NCBI RefSeq assembly: GCF_039872765.1
Contig: NZ_JBDPZC010000002.1
Span: forward strand, 439,495-503,494
Direction: 5' to 3'
DNA length: 64,000 nt
Source: Roseateles_B flavus
GTDB lineage: Bacteria; Pseudomonadota; Gammaproteobacteria; Burkholderiales; Burkholderiaceae_C
The notes below the pieces were generated by a model. It made no database searches, had not been told where the DNA came from, and worked only from the letters and a program-made list of their open reading frames with translations. The translations under genes were made by a program, and so were the position numbers. This document shows, piece by piece, positions 8,879-16,860 of this stretch; positions within the stretch are counted from its first letter, which is position 1; each line of letters begins with the position of its first letter.

Positions 8879-9934
8879 ATGACGCAACCGATGTTCAAGC
8901 ACGTGGCGCAGTCGCTGGCGGTGGCCTCGCGCCGCCTCGGCGTCAGCGATCCCATGGACTATGTGGGCCCCATGCTGCAACGCAGCTTCGCCCGGCCTGA
9001 GAACGACCTGGCCTATGCCAACAACGCGCTGACGCCCGGCGCCGTGCCCTACGAGCCCTCCTTCTCGGAGAGCGAGCCGCGCATGCTGCGCTTCACCATC
9101 TCGCCGCTGGAGCCCGAGGCCAGCCCCATGGCCCGGCGCGACGAAGCCACGCGCGAGCTGCGCCGCCTGGTCTACCCCATCTTCGGCCGCGATGCCCTGC
9201 GCTGGTTCGACGAGCGCAGCGAGGCCTGGCGGGGCATGTCTGGCCTCTCGTGGATGAACTTCGGCGCCTGGTTCGGCAGCGCCTTCGACGAGGACGGGCT
9301 CTACGCCGCCAAGATCTACTACGAGCTCAATCCGCAGCAGATCGAGGCCCTGAGCCCGGGCCTGGCCCGGCTCACGCGCCGGGTGATGATGCTCTACCCG
9401 CGGCTCATGCCCATCTTCACCAGCATCGGCTGCAAGCGCGACGCGGGCTCGCAGCGCGTGACCTTCATGCACCGCGGGCCGCTGGTGCTGTCCGAGCTGG
9501 GATCGCTGATGAACGAGCTGGGCCTGGCCCAGCGCCTGCCCTCGCTGATGCGCGCCGTGGGCGTGGCCCTGGGTGGGCGCTTCGAGCTGCCGCACGGCTC
9601 AGCCCTGCTGGGCCTGCGCGAGACGCCCGAGGGCGCGGAGCTCAAGCTGGAGATCCTGCTCTCCGCCCTGCCCGACCTGCCCACCGGCTTCGTCGACCTG
9701 GTGCGCCTGGGCCTGGCCGAGCGCCCGCGCCAGCTGATGGCCCTGGAGCGCTGGCTGCAGGCCTTCGGCGTGGATGATGCGCGCGAGCAGGGCCATTTCT
9801 CGGTGCTGTCCGTGCGGGTCACGCCGCGCAGCGACGCCCGCATCAGCCTCTATGTGCGCCCCATCGAGTTCGAGCTGCGCGACCAGATGAACGAGCGCGC
9901 ATCCGCCGGTCACGTCCTGAGCCCCGAGGTGTGA
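8879..9934 (+). CDS. Unrecognised 351-aa operon protein
   Basis: Not confidently recognised. The sequence has several amphipathic strand segments built on a K/R-x-(Y/L)-x-P-like pattern (AKIYYELNP near residue 145, RISLYVRPIEFE near residue 325) alternating with helices. This is superficially like the repeated alpha-beta-beta-alpha units of ABBA-type aromatic prenyltransferases. No other hallmark was verified, so this is only a fold suggestion. No signal peptide or TM segment is seen. It lies between the 655-aa gene and paralogue A2, whose ATG begins one base after this stop, so it is part of the same transcript. An alternative is a purely structural protein. Confidence 0.75.
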   Translation: MTQPMFKHVAQSLAVASRRLGVSDPMDYVGPMLQRSFARPENDLAYANNALTPGAVPYEPSFSESEPRMLRFTISPLEPEASPMARRDEATRELRRLVYPIFGRDALRWFDERSEAWRGMSGLSWMNFGAWFGSAFDEDGLYAAKIYYELNPQQIEALSPGLARLTRRVMMLYPRLMPIFTSIGCKRDAGSQRVTFMHRGPLVLSELGSLMNELGLAQRLPSLMRAVGVALGGRFELPHGSALLGLRETPEGAELKLEILLSALPDLPTGFVDLVRLGLAERPRQLMALERWLQAFGVDDAREQGHFSVLSVRVTPRSDARISLYVRPIEFELRDQMNERASAGHVLSPEV

Positions 9935-9935
9935 G

Positions 9936-11318
9936 ATGAGTGCACTGCCCGCCCCCAGCCCTTCGCCCGCCACGCCGCCCGTCAGCCGCGAGACCCTGCA
10001 GGCGACGCGCAGCTCCGTCCGCGCCCTGCTGGAGCAGAGCCCGGCCTACACCCGCCTGGCGCCGGACACCCAGCGCCAGCTGGCGCATGACCTGGTGCAG
10101 GTCGGCGCCTTCCTGGCCGAGCCGGGCATCAAGGTCGACCCGCAGCAGGCCGCGCCCGAGGTGCAGTCCCTGGCCGCGGGCGGCCTGCTGGGCTTCGGTG
10201 CGCTGAACAACCAGGCCAATGCACGCGGCAGCACCAGCGGCGTCAAGGACGTGGAGGCGGACGACGCCCCGGCCTTCGGCGCCGCCGTGCGCACGGGCGT
10301 GGAGCAGGCCGTGGCCATGATCAAGGGGGTGAACTTCCCCGGCTTCGTCAGCGGCCTGATCAACGGCGTCTTCCACAGCATCGTCACGAGCAGCATCGAG
10401 CAGATGGAGGCCTACGCCAAGCTGGTGGCCGACGTCTCCAAGAGCCTCAACCAGTTCCGCGACGAGAACACCACGGCCAACCAGGGCCGGGACAACCTCA
10501 TCGAGCGCTTCCCCGACCTCTTCCAGCTGCAGGAGCCCGGCCAGGGCGACTTCAGCTTCGGCGACGCGCCCGCCACCGGCCCGCGCGTGACCCTGCGCGA
10601 AGGCGTGGAGGAGAAGGACGCCATCGCCCGCATCAACGGCAGCGGCCTGCCCCTGGCCCAGCCCCTGCAGCGCATCGACGACAACCTCATCGAGGCCCTG
10701 CTGGTACCCGCCGCGCGCACCACCATCGCCACCGGCCGCCAGCAGCTGCTGGCCACCATGGTCATGATGGGCATGCAGCGCATCGTGGTGACCGACGGCA
10801 AGATCTCCGCCAAGGTGCTGTTCGACTTCCAGGCCCGCGACAACCGCCGCTTCCAGAAGAGCGCCGTCAAGTACGACTACGCGACGGACATGTACGGCAA
10901 CGTCCAGAAGACCCACAGCGGCGAAGGCCAGTGGGACTACAAGAAGGAAGGCGGCAGCGAGACCCGCAGCGACACCGGCGTGCTGACCGGCAAGACCGAC
11001 GCCAGCACCTACTCGAACGGCTCCTACAAGTACAACGAGGCGCCTGTCGTCACCCTGATGAGCACCAGCCAGCTGCGCGACGACTCCTCGCTGCAGACCA
11101 AGGCCAGCCTGGCCGGCCACGTGGAGGTCAACTTCAAGAGCGACTACCTGCCGCTGGAGAAGATGGCCGACCCGGCGGCCATCGCCGCCATCCAGATGAA
11201 CTCGCAGCCCGGCATGGTCAAGACGATGGCTGCGCGGCCGGTCACCACCACACCTGGCGCGGCGGCACCCGCTGCAGCGCCGGCCGCCGGCACGCCTGCC
11301 CCTGCCCCCGCCGCCTGA
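9936..11318 (+). CDS. Unrecognised operon paralogue A2
   Basis: 460 aa, same family as the products at 3275, 11329 and 13617. The N-terminal helical motif (QSPAYTRLAPDTQRQLAHDL) is shared with A3 and A4. The core blocks are VNFPGFVSGLINGVF, SIEQMEAYAKLV, RQQLLATMVMMGMQRIVV followed by ISAKVLFDF, and VEVNFKSDYLPLEKMA. Between the last two blocks is a long polar insert rich in Gly/Ser/Thr/Lys/Tyr (residues about 310-370). The tail is Pro/Ala low-complexity. The Met-rich hydrophobic helix LLATMVMMGM is the best-conserved element of the family. No signal peptide or enzymatic motif is seen. It lies one base after the previous stop, so it is translationally coupled. Confidence 0.8.
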   Translation: MSALPAPSPSPATPPVSRETLQATRSSVRALLEQSPAYTRLAPDTQRQLAHDLVQVGAFLAEPGIKVDPQQAAPEVQSLAAGGLLGFGALNNQANARGSTSGVKDVEADDAPAFGAAVRTGVEQAVAMIKGVNFPGFVSGLINGVFHSIVTSSIEQMEAYAKLVADVSKSLNQFRDENTTANQGRDNLIERFPDLFQLQEPGQGDFSFGDAPATGPRVTLREGVEEKDAIARINGSGLPLAQPLQRIDDNLIEALLVPAARTTIATGRQQLLATMVMMGMQRIVVTDGKISAKVLFDFQARDNRRFQKSAVKYDYATDMYGNVQKTHSGEGQWDYKKEGGSETRSDTGVLTGKTDASTYSNGSYKYNEAPVVTLMSTSQLRDDSSLQTKASLAGHVEVNFKSDYLPLEKMADPAAIAAIQMNSQPGMVKTMAARPVTTTPGAAAPAAAPAAGTPAPAPAA

Positions 11319-11328
11319 GGACGCCGCC

Positions 11329-12663
11329 ATGCCAAGCACCGCGCTCACGTCCGCCGCCTCGGGCACTTCGGCGGCCCCGCACGACTGGCTGGACGATGCC
11401 ACCCTGGCCACCGTGCGCCCCCAGGTGCGGGCCCTGCTGGCCCAGAGCGAGGGCTTCCGGGCCCTGCCGCCCGAGCAGCAGCGCGAGATCGCCCAGACCA
11501 TGGTGCGCGTGGCCTCCTTCATGGCCAATCCTCAGGGCCTGGCGCGCGAGGAGTTCGAGAACCCCGTGGTACGCAAGGACGGTGGCTCAGTCGATGAGCC
11601 AGCGCGGCTGCCCCGCAGCGAGGCGGCCTCCGCCGAGGCCCTGGCCGGCGGCGTGGATGCGGCCAAGAACAAGGCCTCCGAGAAGGTGGGCACCTTTGCC
11701 GGCGCCGACTTCAAGGCCGGCGCCCTCCAGCAGGGCACCGAGCAGTTCAAGAACCTGGTCAACTCGGTGGACTTCCCCGCCTTCGTGGGTGGCCTGATCC
11801 AGAACGTCTTCCAGGCCATCGTCAACGCCAGCATCCAGCAGATGCAGGCCTATGGCGAACTGCTCAAGTCCGTGGCCCAGACCGTGGACCAGTTCGCCCA
11901 AGACAACATCAGCCTGGACCAGGCGCGCGGCTGGCTCAGCGACAAGTTCCCCGACGCGCTGCGCGTCGGGCGCGGCGAGCAGGAGGACGGCGGCACCGGC
12001 CAGCGCCTGCAGCTGCGCAACGAGGACAACGAAGGGGCGCTGGCCCGCATCAACCAGGAGCTGCAGCTGCTCAAGCCCGTCACCGACCTCTCGGACGAGG
12101 AGCAGGAGGCCCGCCTCGTGGCCGCCGCCCGCGTGCAGATGGCGCGCTCGCGCCAGCAGCTGCTGGCCTCGATGACGCTGCTGGGCATCAACCGCATCGT
12201 GATCACCGACGGCGCCATCAACGCCAAGGTGGTGTTCGATTTCCGCGCCAGCGACCAGGCCCTGCGCAAGGCCAAGGCCGGGCTCTCGGACCGCGAGCAC
12301 ATGCACAACACCAACATCTCGGGCGCGGCGGGCGGCTTCTTCGGCTGGGGCGCGGCCACCATGAACCGCAACGACTACGACCACATGACCACGGTGCAGT
12401 CCTCGGTCGACGAGAGCAGCGAGTCCAAGGCCTCGCTGAAGGCCAAGCTCACCGGCGAGGTGCGGGTCAACTTCAAGAGCGACTACTTTCCCATGGAGAA
12501 GCTGGCCACGCCGGGCATGCTGGCGTCCATCCAGGGCAATGCCACGCCCTTCGACCCGAACCCGCCGCGGCCTGCCGCCCCGGCTGCACCGGGGACGACG
12601 CCCGCGCCGGCCGGCAACGCCGCCGCCCCGGCCGGTCAGACGCCCCCGCGCATGGCCGCCTGA
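11329..12663 (+). CDS. Unrecognised operon paralogue A3
   Basis: 444 aa, third copy of the family. It has the N-terminal motif QSEGFRALPPEQQREIAQTM, core blocks VDFPAFVGGLIQNVF, SIQQMQAYGELL, RQQLLASMTLLGINRIVI followed by INAKVVFDF, and VRVNFKSDYFPMEKLA, then a Pro/Ala/Gly tail. It is most like A2 in the C-terminal strand. Divergence between copies is high outside the core, so the duplications look old and the copies are probably distinct subunits rather than redundant. No signal peptide. It starts 10 nt after A2. Function unknown. Confidence 0.8.
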   Translation: MPSTALTSAASGTSAAPHDWLDDATLATVRPQVRALLAQSEGFRALPPEQQREIAQTMVRVASFMANPQGLAREEFENPVVRKDGGSVDEPARLPRSEAASAEALAGGVDAAKNKASEKVGTFAGADFKAGALQQGTEQFKNLVNSVDFPAFVGGLIQNVFQAIVNASIQQMQAYGELLKSVAQTVDQFAQDNISLDQARGWLSDKFPDALRVGRGEQEDGGTGQRLQLRNEDNEGALARINQELQLLKPVTDLSDEEQEARLVAAARVQMARSRQQLLASMTLLGINRIVITDGAINAKVVFDFRASDQALRKAKAGLSDREHMHNTNISGAAGGFFGWGAATMNRNDYDHMTTVQSSVDESSESKASLKAKLTGEVRVNFKSDYFPMEKLATPGMLASIQGNATPFDPNPPRPAAPAAPGTTPAPAGNAAAPAGQTPPRMAA

Positions 12664-12684
12664 GTCCCGCCCCGGAGCATCGCC

Positions 12685-13614
12685 GTGAGCTGCGAGACCG
12701 CCCCCCATCCCGCCGCCGAGGCCCTCGCGGGCACCGAGGCCACCCCGCCCGCCCCCGAGCCGGCGGTGCTGGCGCTGTCGGCCCTGCTGGACCAGGCCGA
12801 GGCGCTGCAGGCCGCGCACCTGCCGGGGCTGCGACTGCTGGCCCAAGGCCTGGACCTCGGCGCCATCGACCTGCCCGAGCCCGCCCGCCCCACGCGTGCA
12901 CCGGCCCAGCTGGGCGTGCTGGCCAGCCTCTACCTCGTGCAGGAGCTGGAGCCCATGATCCGCGCCAGCGAGCGCGTTGCCGCGCTGTGGAGCAGCGGCG
13001 CCATCAGCGTGGCCCTGCCCAAGCTGGAGCCCCTGCTGAAGAAGCTATGGAAGGAGCGCCGCCAGCGTCTTTCCGGTGACGAGCGCCGCGCCCTGCTGGC
13101 CCAGGCCTTCGACCCGCAGGACTTCGAGCCCGCCCTGGCCCGCCTCTGCGACGCCATCGTGCCCCTGGCCGACAACGCCGGCCAGCACGATGTGCGCGAG
13201 GAAGTCGGCCTGCAGCATGCGGCCCAGGGCCTGCTGGAGATCGCCGCCAGCCGCCTCGAAGGCATGCTGCTGCAGGCGGCCGACGAGCTGCTGGGCCAGC
13301 TGCGCAGCGCCCTGCAGCTGCTGGGCGACCGCCAGCTGCAGACGGCCTTCGGCGTGCGCGACCTGCACGGCCTGGTGCGCGCGGCCCTGGTCCATGAGCG
13401 CGACGTGCTGGGCGACCTGCGCCAGCGCTTCGACCGCGCCCGCGCGGGCAGCCAGGTGCTGATGTGGCTGGCTCAGGCGGCGAGCCAGGGCTTTGCCATC
13501 GCGCCCGCGGACCCGGCGCTGCAGACCCTCATCGCGGCGGCCGAGCGCTGGCGGCTTTCGGCCCGTGGACAGCGCCCCGAGGTGGTCAACCTCGCCGTGC
13601 TGGAGGCCTTCTGA
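12685..13614 (+). CDS. Unrecognised 309-aa protein, shortened paralogue of the 655-aa protein
   Basis: 309 aa from a GTG start. Almost all helical. Residues about 90-300 align by eye with residues about 350-640 of the product at 6895: YLVQELEPM with YFAYQLEEM, SGDERRALLAQAF with TEAERRELYYRMF, TAFGVRDLHGLV with SAFGARDMWQVI, and ARAGSQVLMWL with SRAGAIIIRWI. It lacks the N-terminal half of the larger protein. No motif for catalysis, export or DNA binding was seen. It sits between paralogues A3 and A4, two bases before the A4 start. The operon thus carries two protein families, each present in several copies. Confidence 0.75.
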   Translation: MSCETAPHPAAEALAGTEATPPAPEPAVLALSALLDQAEALQAAHLPGLRLLAQGLDLGAIDLPEPARPTRAPAQLGVLASLYLVQELEPMIRASERVAALWSSGAISVALPKLEPLLKKLWKERRQRLSGDERRALLAQAFDPQDFEPALARLCDAIVPLADNAGQHDVREEVGLQHAAQGLLEIAASRLEGMLLQAADELLGQLRSALQLLGDRQLQTAFGVRDLHGLVRAALVHERDVLGDLRQRFDRARAGSQVLMWLAQAASQGFAIAPADPALQTLIAAAERWRLSARGQRPEVVNLAVLEAF

Positions 13615-13616
13615 GC

Positions 13617-15083
13617 ATGGAGGCCCTCAGCCCCGCCCGCCCCACGCAGGCCGTGCACGCGGCGGCCCCGCTGGGCCTGGAGGCCGACACCCCGCCGCCC
13701 TGGCTGCGCGCCGCCGTGCGCCAGCAGCTGGCCCACACCCAGGCCTATGCAGAGCTGCCCCCGGAGCAGCGCCGCGACCTGGCCCAGGCCATGGTCAAGG
13801 TCTCCCACCTCGTGGCCCTGAGCCTGCAGGAGGAGCACGAGGCCGAGCAGGCCATACGCCGGCGGCAGCCCCGCGCGCAGCAGGCCTCGGTGCAGAGCCT
13901 CGAGGCCCAGCCCGACTTCGGCACCGCCACGCGCCAGATCGGCCAGACCACGCGGGACACGCTCAATGCCATCAGCTTCCCGCGCTTCGTGACCGACCTG
14001 CTCAACGGCGTCTTCCGCGCCATGAACGACTCCAACCAGACCCAGCTGCAGCAGTACCTGCAGCTGCTCAATGCCGTCTCCGGCTCGGCCCAGGGCTTCG
14101 AGCAGCTGGCCACGCATGAGACACAGGCCCGGCAGTGGCTGGTCGACCACTTCCCCGACCAGCTGGAGATGGACGCCCCCGAGGCCCCGGACCCCGAGGA
14201 CCGCCCCGAGCCCGGCGAGACGCCCGACCCCGACGACGCCCCCGAGGTGCCGCGCCTGCGCCTGCGCCCCGGCGGCCACATGCCCGAGCCCGACACCCTG
14301 CGCGCCGCCTTCGGCCTGGGCCCCAACGAGCCCATCGAGGCCTCCAGCCCGGAAGCTCTGGTGCCCTTCGCGCGGCGCCAGCTGGCCCGCCAGCGCCAGC
14401 AGATGCTGGCCACCATGGTGATGATGGGCATGAACCGCATCGTGATCGACGCCGGCAAGATCAACGCCGCCATGCGCTTCCACATCGACACCCGCAGCGC
14501 CGCCTCCCAGGACCGCGGCAGCCAGTTCGGCATGCAGAACCGCGTGAAGGCCGGCGGCAGCTTCGGCATCGGCGCCTGGGGCGCCAGCGCCGAGGTCGAG
14601 AACACCATCTCCTACGTCAACACCGAGCGCAGCCAGCGCACCGAGGAGATCAACACCGAGGCCGAGCTGAACTCCTCGGTGGAACTGCATTTCCACACCG
14701 ATGCGGTGCCGCTGAATCGCCTGGCGGCGCAGGCCCAGGCCGATCGCATTCGCAATGCCAGCATCAATCCGAGCGCGGAGCTGGAGACCGCCCACCTGAA
14801 CGCCCGCCAGCAGCGCCGCGAGGGGGTGCGCACGGGCGACGAGGCGCGCCGCACAGGCATGAACAGCGCCGTGGGCGGGGTGAGCCAGCCCAGCATGCGG
14901 GACGCGCCCTTGCCGGTGCCGGCGCCGGGGAGTACGGGTGGGACTGGAGGCGGTGGCAGCGGTGGTGGGGAGAGTGGGGGCAGTGGAGGCGCATCGGGCG
15001 CCAGCGGTGCATCGGGCGCCAGCGGTGCCTCAGGTGCGAGCGGTGCCTCGGGTGCGAGCGGGGGCGCCGCGACCCCGCCCTGA
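13617..15083 (+). CDS. Unrecognised operon paralogue A4 with Gly/Ala/Ser tail
   Basis: 488 aa from the ATG two bases after the previous stop; the open frame extends further upstream but only inside the neighbouring gene. It has the N-terminal motif TQAYAELPPEQRRDLAQAM and core blocks ISFPRFVTDLLNGVF, RQQMLATMVMMGMNRIVI followed by INAAMRF, and VELHFHTDAVPLNRLA. It is the most divergent copy in the helical block, where SIxQM is replaced by NQTQLQQY, and it has a very acidic Pro/Asp/Glu insert at residues about 190-220. The C-terminal roughly 50 residues are a Gly/Ser/Ala low-complexity tail encoded by an 18-nt tandem repeat. It is the last gene of the operon; foreign, lower-GC DNA begins soon after. 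Confidence 0.8.
   Translation: MEALSPARPTQAVHAAAPLGLEADTPPPWLRAAVRQQLAHTQAYAELPPEQRRDLAQAMVKVSHLVALSLQEEHEAEQAIRRRQPRAQQASVQSLEAQPDFGTATRQIGQTTRDTLNAISFPRFVTDLLNGVFRAMNDSNQTQLQQYLQLLNAVSGSAQGFEQLATHETQARQWLVDHFPDQLEMDAPEAPDPEDRPEPGETPDPDDAPEVPRLRLRPGGHMPEPDTLRAAFGLGPNEPIEASSPEALVPFARRQLARQRQQMLATMVMMGMNRIVIDAGKINAAMRFHIDTRSAASQDRGSQFGMQNRVKAGGSFGIGAWGASAEVENTISYVNTERSQRTEEINTEAELNSSVELHFHTDAVPLNRLAAQAQADRIRNASINPSAELETAHLNARQQRREGVRTGDEARRTGMNSAVGGVSQPSMRDAPLPVPAPGSTGGTGGGGSGGGESGGSGGASGASGASGASGASGASGASGASGGAATPP
14991..15062 (+). repeat. Four 18-nt tandem repeats in coding sequence
   Basis: Four consecutive 18-nt units (14991, 15009, 15027, 15045) encode repeated Ala-Ser-Gly-Ala-Ser-Gly at the C-terminus of paralogue A4. 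The first two units are identical and the last two differ at a few positions. This is a slippage-prone flexible tail that may vary in length between strains. Confidence 0.85.
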
Positions 15084-15358
15084 CATCGCATAGGTGCGCA
15101 GCTCCAGACCGCATTTGCGTGACCTGTGCCGCGCCACGGATGGCGGCGGCGAGTGAATGGAGCCCTGCTGAGCGTTTGGTATTCGGGCCCGCACCGACAC
15201 CCGAGTGAGTGCGACAAGGCCGCCTGTCGATGTGCCGTCTGTTCCCTGTGGCACTGCAGCGATCCCGAACTCAGGTCCGGACGGGAAAACAGCAAAGGCA
15301 CGTATCGAAAACAGTCCTCATTGAGCTTGCATAGTTACCGGGAGGTCCCTGTAGAAGG
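15084..15358. other. Operon 3' flank and junction with cassette DNA
   Basis: No gene is seen. The composition shifts from about 70% G+C to a lower value across this stretch. It should contain the distal half of the attC of the SnoaL cassette, but no second GTTRRRY/RYYYAAC core could be found here, so the right-hand boundary of the array is degraded or lies in chromosomal sequence. Confidence 0.5.
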
Positions 15359-15843
15359 GTTAGGCATCGCCGCGTTGCCGGTTCGGCTTCCGCAAGGTTC
15401 GAGAAAGCGACTTTCGGCCGAGAAGCAGTCGTTCAGCAAGTTCCGTGACAACCCACTCCTCCGCAATGAGTGTGCCGGACAAGCGACTTACCACCATCTC
15501 CCGCCAGATGATGGGCTGACCTGTACCAGGGAAGCCTTTGAAGGGACCTGTATGGGTTGCGCGCATGGTTCTCTGCCAACTCACGGTGTCTGATGAATCA
15601 AGGAAGAACCGCACCTCAACACTCAGGTCGGAAAACGCTCCGCGATACAGATCGACAACTGATCGAACCAAACTTGTTCCACCTAGTACGTCCTGATCCG
15701 TGATGTGAACAACGTAGTCCGGAGCGAAGTACTGACTTATGGCGTCGACTTGGCCATCGCGAAACAGCGTGTAGCTGGCATTCAGGATCTGATCTCGGGC
15801 AGCGTGGTTCATGTGTAGCAGCGGGTTTGTTGCGATGCCTAAC
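15359..15843 (-). mobile_element. Integron-type gene cassette (SnoaL-like)
   Basis: Read on the minus strand, the unit begins with core site GTTAGGC (15843 to 15837) and ends with GCCTAAC (15365 to 15359), whose TAA is also the stop codon of the enclosed gene, as is common in integron cassettes. The match extends to 12 nt (GTTAGGCATCGC at each end, inverted), as expected when the two ends pair in a folded attC. GCCTAAC is followed by CCTTC, as at the other cassette. No intI is present in the window. Confidence 0.65.
15360..15812 (-). CDS. SnoaL-like ester cyclase family protein
   Basis: 150 aa from the ATG that lies inside the cassette boundary; the longer frame would read through the core site. 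It is an NTF2-fold protein of the SnoaL/ester cyclase type: N-terminal helix (DQILNASYTLFRDGQVDAI), FAPDYVVH strand, TGPFKGFPGTGQPIIW with the family-typical G-x-P-x-T-G turn, and a C-terminal IAEEWVV strand. The substrate is unknown; such proteins are frequent integron cassette cargo. Codon use and G+C are unlike the flanking chromosome, which supports transfer. Confidence 0.75.
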   Translation of the reverse strand: MNHAARDQILNASYTLFRDGQVDAISQYFAPDYVVHITDQDVLGGTSLVRSVVDLYRGAFSDLSVEVRFFLDSSDTVSWQRTMRATHTGPFKGFPGTGQPIIWREMVVSRLSGTLIAEEWVVTELAERLLLGRKSLSRTLRKPNRQRGDA

Positions 15844-15941
15844 GACTTCCCCGTCCCGAACCAGCCGCGATGCGGCGAACGGCAACTGAGTGCCACGATG
15901 GGAAGCGCGATCTCTCATCAACTCATTCGGAAGGGGACGTC

Positions 15942-16719
15942 ATGGCCATGACTGTACGTGGGTATCGATCTCGCCAAGAACGTGTTTGCCCTGCATGGCA
16001 TCAACGAGGCCATCCAGCGCCCCCACATGCGCTTCGTGCCGATCAAAAATCTTGAGCAGCAGTCGCGCCTGATGGTGCACCGTGCCCGCCAGGGATTCGT
16101 CGAGCAGCGCACCGCCACGCTCAGTCGCATCCGCGGGCTGCTAAGCGAATTCGGCATCGTGCTGCCACTCAAGGCCGCCACCGTGCGTCGGCGTGCCTGC
16201 GCGTGCCTGGAAGATCTCCCAGGCTACGCCAACACCGTGATCGGTGATCTGCTCAGCGAAGTCACGCGGCTGGACGAGCGTGTGGCGCTGTAGGACGCCC
16301 ACATCCAGGCCATGGCCAAAGACGATGAGCGCGCCCACCAACTGATGAAGTTGGGCGTTGTCGGCCCCACTACCGCCACTTGCTTGCTTGCCATGATTGG
16401 CAATGGGCACGACTTCGATTGCGGCCGCCAGTTCCCGGCCTGGTTGGGCCTCACGCCGGGTCAATACAGCTCGGGTGGCAAGACGCGGCTGGGGCGCATC
16501 ACCAAAGCGGGCGACGCCTATCTGCGCAGCCTGCTCGTGCTGGGCGCTAAGGCGCTGCTGGCGGCCGCCAAGAACAAGACCGATGCAATCAGCCGATGGG
16601 CGGTAGCCCTCGCCGAGCGACGCGGCTACTGGCGGACGGTCGTCGCCATCGCCGCGAAGAACGCGCGCAAGGCTTGGGCAGTGCTGCGGCGTGGCGAGGC
16701 TTTTGCGCTGCCTGCCTGA
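15942..16719 (+). pseudogene. IS110-family transposase, decayed
   Basis: Three lesions are visible. The ATG frame (from 15942) is joined to the GIDLAKNVFALHGI frame by one extra base near 15957. About 80 residues normally found between the first DEDD strand and the RPxMRFVPIK segment are missing (HGINE runs directly into AIQRPHMRFVP), perhaps by recombination at a short GAGGCCAT repeat. An in-frame TAG at 16291-16293 replaces what was probably a Gln codon. The C-terminal transposase_20 part is intact (GVVGPTTATCLLA, AWLGLTPGQYSSGGK, GRITKAGDAYLR). It cannot encode an active transposase. IS110/IS1111-type elements are known to target attC sites, which fits its place between two cassettes. Confidence 0.85.
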
Positions 16720-16860
16720 GCCCCATCGGCTTGTCCATCATCGATTCAAAAGCAACACAGAACCACCGCCGTGTGACAGCAAGCGTTGATGACAACAGGC
16801 TTGGACCTGCGCGGGGCGTGACCGACTAGCTCAAGGGCGGCGCAAGACTTGCCGGCTAAC
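15942..16860 (+). mobile_element. IS110-type insertion sequence remnant (approximate ends)
   Basis: The remnant includes the transposase pseudogene and about 140 nt after its stop. IS110 elements lack classical terminal inverted repeats, so the ends are not defined here. A near-core sequence GGCTAAC at 16854-16860 may mark the resumption of cassette DNA. Confidence 0.45.

Noticed and set aside
4931..8955. Very long minus-strand open frames (for example 4931-7069 and 6553-8955) opposite the unknown operon
   Set aside because: They are antisense shadows of high-GC genes: low-complexity Ala/Gly/His/Arg/Val composition, no motif, no ribosome binding site, and they overlap well-supported plus-strand genes.
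1..15083. Prophage, tailocin or type VI secretion reading of the unknown operon
   Set aside because: No capsid, sheath, tube, baseplate, spike or ClpV-like protein could be recognised; a weak analogy only.
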